DNA of 17,795 nt from UBA11612 sp963976395 (GTDB taxonomy: Bacteria > Pseudomonadota > Alphaproteobacteria > Rhodospirillales > Rhodospirillaceae), in contig CAXBLG010000074.1 in the NCBI GenBank assembly GCA_963976395.1, positions 1-17,795 of the forward strand. Reading direction: 5' to 3'. The position numbers and the translations under genes were made by a program. Shown one piece after another: positions 1-7,111 of this stretch (position 1 is the stretch's first letter; each line of letters opens with the position of its first letter). The notes below the pieces were generated by a model. It saw only the letters and a list, made by a program, of their open reading frames with translations. It searched no databases and was not told where the DNA came from.

Positions 1-342
1 CAACTACTCGCAGGCGGCAATACCGTGGGAAGGTTCATAGTGATCGATGACAAGCCATCAATCTTAGCTATGCAAATTCCAAATTGGTTTCTGCTATTTA
101 GCCAGCAGCAATTAGGCAAAAAAGTCCGCTGTTGGCTGTGGTGTTGGCGGTTTGGATGACATGAGCTCCTGAACCCCTACTAAAAATGAATGGAATCCGG
201 CCCTGGAAGAAAGAGTTGGGCGAAGAGGCATTCACGACCTCCGGAAAGGCCGATTATCGGAGTTCTGCGAGGGAACGAAGCCAAACCGAAGTCCGGTAAT
301 CTGACCTCAAAGTATGGGGCTAGGGCGAGTCACTTCATCATA
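1..342. other. Left-edge stretch without a recognisable gene
   Basis: No convincing gene is visible. On the plus strand, frame 1 is open from the window edge to a TGA at 157-159 (52 codons). It could be the tail of a gene that starts outside the window, but the peptide (Trp/Cys-rich end, WLWCWRFG) is not one I recognise. The rest, up to the methyltransferase stop, shows no ribosome binding site with an ORF, no strong hairpin and no transposon end that I can identify. Confidence 0.4.
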
Positions 343-1020
343 TTATGTCCACGTCGAGCTGTTAGATAGCTGACGAAAGCTTAGAAGCTTGATACAAAGC
401 CAATGTTCCGAACATGGTTGATATTTCTTCACTGGTAGCGATATCAACAAAGCCAGCCTTCGCATTGCCTCCGGTAGTCGCCCCTCCACGTTGTCTGCCG
501 TTGTTTTAAATCCGTCGAGCAATTGGACACCGTAGAAAAGTATTCGCATCATTGGGCTGGTGGCTTTTCCCCAGTCAGCGATATGAAGGTGGCCCCCAGG
601 CTTGAGAACACGGAGAGCCTCTTTTAGTGTAGCGATCTTGTCGTCCCACAAGAGATGATGAAAAAACAGTGTCGAAACTATTTGGTCATATGTCGCATCC
701 GCATAGGGCAATGCGAAAGAAAGGCCTTGGTCAAATTGAATATTTACACCAAATTTTGCCGCCTTTTTCTTTGCCCTTGCAAGAACGGCGTTGTCCCCGT
801 CTATCCCTGAAACCACGACATCATCCCGCTTTTGTTTCAAACGTATTGCTAATGTGCCGGTACCACACCCCACATCCAGCACCCGCGCGCCATACCTAAA
901 GTTCGCTAATTCAATTAATCGGTCCTTGAACACACTTTCGCGGGTCGTTAGCGCGATGATTGGATCGTAAAGGCCAGTCAACCAGTGAAAGCGGAGGGCC
1001 GGTATAAATTCGCGACTCAT
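343..1020 (-). CDS. Class I SAM-dependent methyltransferase (UbiE-like), C-terminus frameshifted
   Basis: A soluble class I methyltransferase of the UbiE/Methyltransf_11 type; the substrate cannot be read from sequence. Motif I, the SAM-binding loop, is intact (VLDVGCGTGTLA), followed by an acidic motif II (SGIDGD), the YDQIVSTLFFHHL segment and the LKPGGHLHIADWG post-motif typical of the family. I prefer the ATG at 1020 (MSREFIPALRF), where homologues usually begin; an in-frame ATG at 1044 adds eight residues, and neither has a strong Shine-Dalgarno. After EAMRR the reading frame goes wrong: read as is, it ends in a Ser/Leu-rich tail stopping at 343. Restoring one base near 457-463 gives AGFVDIATSEEISTMFGTLA and a TAA at 362-364, which is the expected family C-terminus. 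The catalytic core is unaffected, so the protein may be damaged rather than absent. It stands alone, facing the window edge. Confidence 0.8.
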   Translation of the reverse strand: MSREFIPALRFHWLTGLYDPIIALTTRESVFKDRLIELANFRYGARVLDVGCGTGTLAIRLKQKRDDVVVSGIDGDNAVLARAKKKAAKFGVNIQFDQGLSFALPYADATYDQIVSTLFFHHLLWDDKIATLKEALRVLKPGGHLHIADWGKATSPMMRILFYGVQLLDGFKTTADNVEGRLPEAMRRLALLISLPVKKYQPCSEHWLCIKLLSFRQLSNSSTWT

Positions 1021-1215
1021 GACGATCACTTTCACAGAATTCATTGCACGATGGCGCTATTTCCGTAAACTCAACGCGTTATTGCTCTGGCGAAATAACG
1101 TAATTTGCTACCCAAGTGTGACTACATCATAGCCTGTGCAAACCAGCTAAGTTTAATCTAGCAATGCGCGACTGGCCTGTGTCTTGAGCTAGTACTTGTT
1201 GAGCGGTAGCCTGAC

Positions 1216-2430
1216 CTACATCACTTCGATTTCGGCCTGAAGTGCCCCGGCGGCTTTTATCGCCTGTAAAATCGATATTACGTCTCGCGGCCCCACACCC
1301 AAAGCGTTCAAACCATTGACCAATTCCTGAAGGCTCACGCCGTCAGGCACGACCGACAAGCGCCGATCTTCATCTTCGTCAACCTCGATATCCGTGCGAG
1401 GAACCACGACTGTTTCACCACCTTCGGAAAATGGCGCGGGCTGAGAGACTTGAGGAGTTTCCGTGACACGTATCGTCAGATTACCTTGAGCTATAGCGAC
1501 TGTTGAAATGCGCACATCATCGCCAATTACGATAACGCCGGTGTTTTCGTCGATCACAACACGAGCCGGTTGATCCGGTTCAATGCGAAGTTTTTCGATA
1601 TCAGTTATAAGTTCGACAATAGACCCGTCATGACCCTCGGGTAGCGACACCATCACCGTGCCGGGATCGGTGGGGACAGCGGCCACGGTTCCCAAGAATG
1701 CGTTGACCGCATCGGCAATCCGCCGTGCTGTCGTGAAATCCGGATTGTGGAGGGCGACTTGAACGGTATGCAGATTCTCCAGATTAAAGTCGATTTCCCG
1801 TTCAACAATACCGCCGCTGGCTATGCGGCCCGACGTCGGTACGCCACGTGTGATAGTTGCGCCCGCGCCCTGTGCGGTGAAACCGCCCACCTGGACTTGG
1901 CCCTGGGCGACGGCATAAATCTCGCCATCGGCTCCCATGAGAGGGGTGACAGCAAGGGTGCCGCCTAGCAGGCTATCCGCATCGCCCAGTGAACCAACGT
2001 TGACGTCGATCCGCGAGCCCTGGCGCGAAAACGCCGGAAGGATGGCTGTTACGACGACGGCCGCGACGTTGGTAGTTTGAAATTTGTCGTCACGCGTATT
2101 GATGCCCAGCCTCTCAAGCATCCCTAAGAGGCTTTGGCGCGTGGCGCCGATTTTCTTCAAATCGTCGCCGGTGCCTTGTAGGCCCACGACTAGGCCGTAG
2201 CCGACCAAAACGTTTTCGCGAACGCCTTCAAAGCTGGCGACATCCTTTATACGCGAGGCGGCAAGAACGGGACTAGCGAAAGCCAGAATGAGTGCAAAAA
2301 TAGCCAAAGGCACTGTAACAAACCACTTGCGATCAACGGGCCGCTCGGCGCTCGCAAATTTACGAGGGTCGCGGCTCGCGCCCATCGGGGCGTCAGTCGT
2401 ATGTGCAATCACGCGGTGTATGACGGTCAT
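1216..2430 (-). CDS. flgI: Flagellar P-ring protein FlgI
   Basis: FlgI forms the periplasmic P ring around the flagellar rod in Gram-negative bacteria. The whole family pattern is present: after a signal/membrane segment (residues about 37-57) the mature part begins ASRIKDVASFEGVR, then LVGYGLVVGLQGTGDD, a TRQSLLGMLERLG helix, SLGDADSLLGGTL, and the C-terminal PRDVISILQAIKAAGALQAE, ending EVM. At 404 residues it is complete and slightly long, because about 36 mostly polar residues precede the hydrophobic signal core. The ATG at 2430 has GAGG about 9 nt upstream, which supports that start; an in-frame Met at residue 16 is an alternative. No other flagellar gene (flgH, flgJ, flgA, flgG) lies in the window, and the neighbours are unrelated. 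The gene is therefore an orphan copy, either a second flgI or one carried by an island. Confidence 0.95.
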   Translation of the reverse strand: MTVIHRVIAHTTDAPMGASRDPRKFASAERPVDRKWFVTVPLAIFALILAFASPVLAASRIKDVASFEGVRENVLVGYGLVVGLQGTGDDLKKIGATRQSLLGMLERLGINTRDDKFQTTNVAAVVVTAILPAFSRQGSRIDVNVGSLGDADSLLGGTLAVTPLMGADGEIYAVAQGQVQVGGFTAQGAGATITRGVPTSGRIASGGIVEREIDFNLENLHTVQVALHNPDFTTARRIADAVNAFLGTVAAVPTDPGTVMVSLPEGHDGSIVELITDIEKLRIEPDQPARVVIDENTGVIVIGDDVRISTVAIAQGNLTIRVTETPQVSQPAPFSEGGETVVVPRTDIEVDEDEDRRLSVVPDGVSLQELVNGLNALGVGPRDVISILQAIKAAGALQAEIEVM

Positions 2431-2925
2431 TTTATTTTCCTCTTTCTTGGTAGCACAGACGGTTCAGCCTACGCGCGAACGCCCTACTATGGCGTTAACA
2501 TGCGAAAACCATGCCACCGAGATCAATTATCTAAGTAGTTGTTATGTAACAATGAATTATAGAATGCCCCGTCCGGCCATCATTAAGGTGATCCTTAAAA
2601 TGACAGAAGTCGCCGGAAGGCTCGGCAATTTTTACACTGTTGCATCAGAGTTAAGCGTAATAGAGGATATGTAAAAGTGCGACTTTACTATTGGCTTTGT
2701 AAACGCAACTGCAGTCCCTGATATTGCCCTTTCTTGGTCCGCCCACGCTTCGCCGCCATCAATGCCTCGGTTAGAATCTACGCTACTTTTAGCCCAGCCG
2801 AATAATGCGGCCAATTCCTAGGGCCCTAACAGGTGAGCTGGCCACCACATCAAACCCTGCCTAAACTAACCTCAATCCATTGCTAAATACAAACAAGCAG
2901 TTCCCTAGCTCGCCTTGTATTCTGT
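2431..2925. other. Long intergenic stretch, no supported gene
   Basis: About 495 bp between the flgI start and the end of the small secreted protein gene. It would hold the flgI promoter (GAGG ribosome site close to 2440). Short open frames exist on both strands here, but none has a recognisable product, a good ribosome site or family-like composition. I see no repeats or transposon ends. Confidence 0.4.
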
Positions 2926-3312
2926 TCAATAATTGTTTGGATTTCCTCGCTCGATCTCGAGGTTACTCACCGGACGCCCCACTAGCGTAAACAGCTGAAA
3001 ATGAGAATCGTGGCGATGCACGATAACCCAGCACCCATCATCAACAGTTTCGGGCAAGTCTAAACAAAGTTGATCATCAGCTGCCGACCAATGCCCGATA
3101 AACTTCTGCTCCTTATATTCTCCTCTTAACTCGCCAGTGGGCCCAAAATATGCCGTTACGACACTTCCATCACGAGCAATGAGGGTTCCCGTACCATCCA
3201 GCACAGCGTCGCGAATCTGACTTGTCGCAAGTTGACCATCGGCGGCGATTCCAACCTGAGGCATCGACATGGCCATCATCACAGCAGCCGTTAAGAACGT
3301 AAGAGATTTCAT
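2926..3312 (-). CDS. Small secreted protein of unknown function
   Basis: A 128-residue protein with a clear Sec signal peptide (MKSLTFLTAAVMMAMSMPQVGIA, cleavage near AA/DG), so it is periplasmic or secreted. The mature part is about 105 residues and looks like a small beta-rich fold: GTGTLIARDGSVVTAYF, then GHWSAADDQLCLDLPE and CWVIVHR, with two cysteines that could form a disulphide. The layout (GxWxxxxDxLCL followed by CWxV) recalls small lipocalin-like periplasmic proteins such as DUF995, but I cannot assign it firmly. The start is supported by AAGGA about 8 nt upstream of the ATG. It lies downstream, on the same strand, of the His/Gly-rich lipoprotein but is separated by about 300 bp with a strong hairpin, so it is probably transcribed on its own. 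Confidence 0.75.
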   Translation of the reverse strand: MKSLTFLTAAVMMAMSMPQVGIAADGQLATSQIRDAVLDGTGTLIARDGSVVTAYFGPTGELRGEYKEQKFIGHWSAADDQLCLDLPETVDDGCWVIVHRHDSHFQLFTLVGRPVSNLEIERGNPNNY

Positions 3313-3432
3313 GATACAGGTCCTTTGAATTTACTTTATTTACGCTCCAACTCTTACGGCGAATAAATCACTTTACAGCTGCACCATCTGTAATCTGCGC
3401 GTCCTTGCCAGCATCGATTAAGGGAGCGGGGG

Positions 3433-3480
3433 GGGCCCCTGGGGCTTGGGTTGGGGGTCCCATAACTAGCCCCAGGGCCC
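3433..3480. repeat. Very GC-rich inverted repeat / hairpin
   Basis: Arm GGGCCCCTGGGGCT (3433-3446) pairs with AGCCCCAGGGCCC (3468-3480): 13 pairs with one bulged C and a loop of 21 nt that is itself G-rich. A second small inverted repeat, CAGCAC (3487-3492) with GTGCTG (3504-3509), lies beside it. Position fits a transcription stop for the upstream lipoprotein gene on the minus strand, but no clear U-run follows, so a REP-like element or recombination scar is equally possible. Confidence 0.55.
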
Positions 3481-3610
3481 GCCGGGCAGCACATCATTTC
3501 AACGTGCTGTCCATTTTATTTCTAGAGGAGCGGAATATTTCGATTAGAATATTTCCCTAGTGCTTAATTTCAAACGCGACCTGCCCTTGGAGCATGAAGC
3601 CGATATCATA

Positions 3611-4063
3611 TTAATGGTGACCTCCGGAGTGTCCGCCGCTGGAGTGCCCGGCGCTGGAGTGCCCGGCGCCCACGTGAGAATTGAGATGACCGCCACCATC
3701 GTAAAAATGAGCGCCACCGAAATAGCTAAAACCGACCCCGCCATGGAATGGTCTGTAGTAACCTAGTCTAGTACCGTAGAACGGCACATTATAGCCGCGG
3801 CCATAACCATAGCGCGTAAGGGCCTCTCCGTTTGAATTTGTGATGACTATGCAGTCCGCGCGCGGCAAGGCGTCTTTGGCATCTTCAGATTTCGGCACAC
3901 TTTCACTGTTAGGCAGAGTAGAGGCGCTTGGCGACCCACTTCTGATGGAGTCCGGTGTAGTACAAGGCACCGTGAAATAGACCGGATCAGATTGCGCGTA
4001 ACTCGTACACGCTCCAAGCAGCAGAAGCGGCGCGAAAACCAATTGGCCTGGAAAGCATCTCAA
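3611..4063 (-). CDS. His/Gly-rich lipoprotein, putative metal-binding
   Basis: A 150-residue envelope lipoprotein. The N-terminus has a short hydrophobic signal ending in a lipobox (LLGAC, Cys about residue 19). A Ser/Pro-rich linker follows, with two more cysteines (PCTTPD and ADCIVI), then a Tyr/Gly/Phe-rich stretch (RYGYGRGYNVPFYGTRLGYY). The last 35 residues are almost entirely Gly, His and Ser (GHSSAGHSSGGHSGGHH), a composition expected to bind Ni, Zn or Cu weakly. The start appears to be TTG at 4063, with AAGGA about 8 nt upstream; the nearby ATG at 4058 is out of frame. A possible minus-strand -10 box (TATAAT, 4099-4094) lies upstream. Family not recognised; metal buffering is inferred from composition and from the metal-related neighbours. 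Confidence 0.7.
   Translation of the reverse strand: MRCFPGQLVFAPLLLLGACTSYAQSDPVYFTVPCTTPDSIRSGSPSASTLPNSESVPKSEDAKDALPRADCIVITNSNGEALTRYGYGRGYNVPFYGTRLGYYRPFHGGVGFSYFGGAHFYDGGGHLNSHVGAGHSSAGHSSGGHSGGHH
3622..3666. repeat. 15-bp tandem repeat coding for GHSxx units
   Basis: Two exact copies of CGCTGGAGTGCCCGG (3637-3651 and 3652-3666) follow one degenerate copy (3622-3636). Being 15 bp, they keep frame and encode repeated Gly-His-Ser pentapeptides at the C-terminus of the lipoprotein, so copy number can change without breaking the gene. Confidence 0.85.
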
Positions 4064-4190
4064 AGCAGTTGTCCTTAACTGGAATCGTCCACAATTATAC
4101 TTTTTTGCTCCTTAGTCGCATTTCTCTACCCAAGAGTTCTATTACTTAATATACGCGCGACCATCCCTTATCCCTCTCGGGTTAGGTCCA

Positions 4191-4215
4191 AAGGCCTCCT
4201 TGCGAGGTTTTTTTT
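4191..4215 (+). terminator. Possible rho-independent terminator
   Basis: Stem AAGGCCTC / GAGGTTTT (8 pairs including two G-U) with loop CTTGC, followed within the stem by an eight-T run (4208-4215). The shape is right on the plus strand but no plus-strand gene precedes it, so its role is unclear. The following stretch up to about 4527 shows no gene. Confidence 0.3.
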
Positions 4216-4527
4216 ATGCACGGCGCAGTTTTATGCAAGATCCTGCCTCAAATTAATTTCAGCGACGGATGTCTTGAGTTAGGTAACCGACGAGTGGGCA
4301 CCGGCCGCCGCCAATGCCTACGCCCTTTGCCAAGGACGTAAATGTGAGTTGAACTAAAAGTCGACACTAGTCTTATACGCGCATCTCAGCGTCTCGAGTT
4401 GCGATGCCAATGACGAATTATGATTCGAGGGCAAATCAAACCTTGGAACGCGCTGGCCTGGGCGCAGATGCAGGCACTTGCTCTGGGCTGTCGTGCCCAA
4501 CAAAAATCTCAAATTGAGCCTCTACAT

Positions 4528-4869
4528 TCATAATTTCCAAGCCTGCTCCGACGTTATGTTTTTAACGGCGGTTCCGCTATCCGGTAACTTGGCCGGCTTT
4601 TGAGATGCTACATTATAAATTTCAATAAAATCCTGAAACAATGCCAACCGCGCACTACGGCTCATTTCCAAGTCAACTGGAGCGCCAATTTCGAGAAAGA
4701 GAGCATCAGTGTATTCCTGCGCCTTTCTTTCCAACGCTTTAAGAATTTCCGTATCGGTGGTGGCGCGGCCAAGAGCTCGGTCAGGCGTAAAATAATCGGA
4801 CTCCATTGAACGGGTATAAACGGATCTCTGGCCAGCAGACGGCGAAATGCTTGTGCATATTTGGGTCAT
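4528..4869 (-). CDS. Hypothetical small protein
   Basis: A 113-residue, apparently soluble protein with no signal peptide or membrane segment. The central part is helical and charged (TDTEILKALERKAQEYTDALFLEIG, with a second helix around RSARLALFQDFIEIYN). I do not recognise a family. The ATG at 4869 has only a weak AAGG 12 nt upstream; an internal Met at 4806 (MESDYFTPDRAL) is an alternative start giving 92 residues. It lies 130 bp downstream of the ECF sigma factor gene on the same strand, so it could be the last gene of the cnrYXH transcript or a target of that sigma factor. No sequence evidence decides this. Confidence 0.5.
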   Translation of the reverse strand: MTQICTSISPSAGQRSVYTRSMESDYFTPDRALGRATTDTEILKALERKAQEYTDALFLEIGAPVDLEMSRSARLALFQDFIEIYNVASQKPAKLPDSGTAVKNITSEQAWKL

Positions 4870-4999
4870 AATCTTTACAAGCCTTCTTTTCTACATTGAT
4901 TCTGTGCACTTCGGCAGAGTCTTGGTAAACGCAACCTACTCTCATATCTTCGTATTCTGCATAAAGTGCATCTCTGATTAGTATACGCTTGCCCCTTGC

Positions 5000-5578
5000 T
5001 CATCCCTCTTGAATGAGGTCAGACAGTTCCACCGCAAGCTTTTGTTTGGCACGCCGTAATCTCATTTCAATCGCCTTCGCAGTTGTATTGAGTTGATCCG
5101 CTGCCGCCTTGTGAGACAGACCCTGGATACTCACCAATAACAGCGGCTCTTTATAAAAGGAGGGGAGCCCTGCGATTGCTTGATCGAGACGGGCCAATTT
5201 CGCTTCGTCCGCTTCTTGCTCGGCATCGATATCCCACTCGCGGGAGAATAATGGCCTAGCCTCTTCCGATGCGAAAATTCGAAGAATGCGCCACCGAACC
5301 GCACGCCGCCTCGCGAAGTCTCGGCATTTGTTTAACGTGATCGTTCTTAGCCAAGGCAAAAATTCCTTAGTGGGTTTATAACGAGGCAACGCTAGCCAAG
5401 CCGCTACAAAAGCCTCTTGTACAACGTCATAGGCATCATCGTTATTTCCGACATATCCTCGCGCGAGGCGAAAAAGCCTCATCTTGTGCCGAATAACCAG
5501 TTCATCGAATGCCCGTCTATCTCCACCACACGCCAACGTAGCTAGGTCGGCGTCCGACGAAACGACTGGCGGCTCCAT
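5000..5578 (-). CDS. cnrH: ECF sigma factor, CnrH-like
   Basis: A 192-residue sigma-70 family ECF factor. Region 2 spans about residues 19-90 (AFDELVIRHKMRLFRLARGY, then DDAYDVVQEAFVAAWLALPRY and WLRTITLNKCRDFARRR). Region 4 spans about 130-185 (LDQAIAGLPSFYKEPLLL, then the helix-turn-helix ending AIEMRLRRAKQKL). Its ATG overlaps the TAA of the preceding sensor gene by one base (TAATG), so the two are translationally coupled. In Cupriavidus metallidurans CnrH is held by the membrane anti-sigma factor CnrY and released when CnrX senses Ni or Co. The gene order here (Y-X-H) is the same. No CnrCBA or other RND pump gene follows, so its target genes must lie elsewhere in the window or genome. Confidence 0.85.
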   Translation of the reverse strand: MEPPVVSSDADLATLACGGDRRAFDELVIRHKMRLFRLARGYVGNNDDAYDVVQEAFVAAWLALPRYKPTKEFLPWLRTITLNKCRDFARRRAVRWRILRIFASEEARPLFSREWDIDAEQEADEAKLARLDQAIAGLPSFYKEPLLLVSIQGLSHKAAADQLNTTAKAIEMRLRRAKQKLAVELSDLIQEG

Positions 5579-6021
5579 TACAGCTGGTCCGACGAAAAGG
5601 CCTCCAGAACCATGCTATCGAATCGTTTGGATTGCTGCGGCGTGAGAACGGCGCGCATCTCCAGGATATGGATGACGGTCTTTTCCTGAAGTGCGCCCAT
5701 AGCATTATAGAAACGTTCAATTGCCCGCTTTGCCTCCGGCCCGTACGCATGCGTTGTGTTAAGGGCTATAGCAAGGTCGCGATTCGCCGCACGCATCTCC
5801 GCATTCAGGTCTTTACGGTAGCCGGAAAATCTTGTTTCAAGTGTGGCAATGCGGTTTTTTTGTTCAGGGGTGAGCGTGAGTTGATGGTGAAGAATTTCGT
5901 CAATTTGTGAACTGGGCCGTACGTGCGTAAGTCCATATTGGACCCCTGCCCATCCACCCACGACTCCTGCCAAAGTGGTTAACAAAATTGCCAGAACAAC
6001 TGTACGCACCATAGAGGTCAT
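5578..6021 (-). CDS. cnrX: CnrX-like periplasmic metal sensor
   Basis: A 147-residue membrane-anchored sensor. One N-terminal transmembrane helix (residues 7-30) is followed by a periplasmic all-helical domain of the heavy-metal-resistance/CnrX fold: IDEILHHQLTLTPEQ, then LETRFSGYRKDLNAEMRAAN, and the C-terminal VIHILEMRAVLTPQQ. Aligned by eye with CnrX, the ligands His46, Glu63, His119 and Met123 correspond here to His45, Glu62, His118 and Met122, while His42 corresponds to Asp41. That would alter metal affinity or selectivity. The ATG overlaps the end of cnrY by four bases (ATGA), and the stop overlaps the cnrH start. Role inferred: it binds metal in the periplasm and signals through CnrY to free the sigma factor. 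Confidence 0.85.
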   Translation of the reverse strand: MTSMVRTVVLAILLTTLAGVVGGWAGVQYGLTHVRPSSQIDEILHHQLTLTPEQKNRIATLETRFSGYRKDLNAEMRAANRDLAIALNTTHAYGPEAKRAIERFYNAMGALQEKTVIHILEMRAVLTPQQSKRFDSMVLEAFSSDQL

Positions 6022-6317
6022 ATCCGCCCACCGAGCAACAGTGTTGAGGGAGCCAAGCTAGCGATAGGCGAGAATATTCCGAGGTGAAGTGTTTCAACAG
6101 CATTGGCCACGGCAGCGGTCTCAGCAGCAAGAGATCCTATCGCGATGCCACCGACGAGAACGAAGGCTGTTATCGGCATCTGCCAAGCCGCAAAAACATT
6201 GAGGGTTCGAGACGTTCGGACGTTGTGCTCAATCTTTTTCCATATGTCCGACTCCAGCGTATCCAACCGTTTACGCGGCTTGCCGTTGGCCAGAGTTTGA
6301 ATGTCTGCTTCCAACAA
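6018..6317 (-). CDS. cnrY: CnrY-like membrane anti-sigma factor
   Basis: A small single-pass protein: about 45 cytoplasmic residues (DIQTLANGKPRKRLDTLESD), a transmembrane segment (MPITAFVLVGGIAIGSLA) and a short periplasmic tail. That is the architecture of CnrY, whose N-terminus binds the ECF sigma factor; sequence conservation in this family is low, so the call rests on architecture and operon position. I place the start at TTG 6317 because AGGAGG (6330-6325) sits 7 nt upstream. An ATG at 6341 in the same frame would read through that ribosome site, has no site of its own and lies inside the inverted repeat. With the TTG start the protein has 100 residues. The gene overlaps cnrX by ATGA. 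Confidence 0.75.
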   Translation of the reverse strand: MLEADIQTLANGKPRKRLDTLESDIWKKIEHNVRTSRTLNVFAAWQMPITAFVLVGGIAIGSLAAETAAVANAVETLHLGIFSPIASLAPSTLLLGGRI

Positions 6318-6335
6318 TTGAAATCCTCCTGAGCT

Positions 6336-6368
6336 ATTCATTCTCGTGTAATACGCACGAGAATGAAT
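6336..6368. promoter_or_regulatory. Perfect 13-bp inverted repeat upstream of cnrY
   Basis: ATTCATTCTCGTG (6336-6348) and CACGAGAATGAAT (6356-6368) are exact reverse complements around a 7-nt centre. The element lies immediately upstream of the AGGAGG ribosome site of cnrY and in the divergent gap to the CBS-domain gene. It could be an operator for a dimeric regulator of either gene or a hairpin in the cnrYXH leader. A second small dyad, CTCTCC/GGAGAG (6374-6387), is next to it. TTTT follows on the plus strand, so a terminator cannot be excluded. Confidence 0.7.
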
Positions 6369-6469
6369 TTTCCCTCTCCTCGGAGAGTTTAGGGAGGGTT
6401 TAAGTCGCCACTTGCGTACTTAAGGATACTACAACCTGAGTCCCGGCTCTATAAATGAGGAAATTACAC

Positions 6470-6898
6470 ATGAAAATCGAAGATCTGCTGCGACGCAAAC
6501 GACCTGGGGTCATAACAGTCAAGCCACGGGCCACCATTAAGAACGCGGCGGACAAGCTTCGTATGGAGAATATTGCTGCCCTAGTGGTGGTTGAGGGAGA
6601 GGCGATTCTAGGTATCGTTTCAGAACGAGAGATCGTGCGGGCCTTTTCCCGTCATGGCGACGAGATCGGTAGCATGTACGTTAAAGACATAATGATTCCG
6701 AGCATTGCATGCTCTCCCCTAGACGGACTGCAACACGCCATGTCAATTATGACACAACGTCGCATGCGACACGTTATTGTCCTTCAAGATAAGCGCCTAG
6801 CTGGCATTATCAGCATCGGCGATGTTGTTAAACACCGCCTAAGTGATTTGGAACTTGAGACTGGCGTTTTACGCGACGCATTTCTTGCTACCCATTGA
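6470..6898 (+). CDS. Two-CBS-domain protein
   Basis: A 142-residue soluble protein made of a tandem CBS pair (Bateman module) and nothing else. The first CBS spans about residues 12-65 (VITVKPRATIKNAADKL, then VEGEAILGIVSEREIVRAFS) and the second about 75-130 (YVKDIMIPSIACSPLDGL, then RRMRHVIVLQDKRLAGIISI and GDVVKHRL). Such modules usually bind adenosyl nucleotides and act as energy-state sensors or regulators of other proteins. The start is the ATG at 6470, which has GAGG (6457-6460) 9 nt upstream; an ATG at 6455 would contain that site. It is divergent from cnrY, sharing a region with the perfect inverted repeat. Partner unknown. Confidence 0.9.
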   Translation: MKIEDLLRRKRPGVITVKPRATIKNAADKLRMENIAALVVVEGEAILGIVSEREIVRAFSRHGDEIGSMYVKDIMIPSIACSPLDGLQHAMSIMTQRRMRHVIVLQDKRLAGIISIGDVVKHRLSDLELETGVLRDAFLATH

Positions 6899-6918
6899 TT
6901 GGTATCCGGTAAAATGCG

Positions 6919-6940
6919 GAGTGCGAGACCACTTGCGCTC
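6919..6940. terminator. Weak hairpin between convergent genes
   Basis: GAGTGCGAG (6919-6927) pairs with CTTGCGCTC (6932-6940), nine pairs with two G-U and a 4-nt loop, 20 bp after the CBS gene stop. It could act as a terminator between this gene and the convergent DUF411 gene, but no T-run follows. The remaining gap to 7111 shows no gene. Confidence 0.3.
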
Positions 6941-7111
6941 TCGTCCCGCTATTGCTCCTCTTGCGGTCGCGATACCACGCTGCACCGCAGCTCGCCGCAT
7001 AGTTTTGGCGTATAGCGCAAGCACAATCGAAAAGCCAAGAGCTGTGTTTGAATACGTAAGAAAGAGCTAGAAAAATTGCAAAATTATCCCACAAACTCTC
7101 AATTAGCTCGC

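Noticed and set aside
2288..2674. 128-codon plus-strand open frame over the flgI start
   Set aside because: Half is antisense to flgI and the rest is unrecognisable, with no ribosome site.
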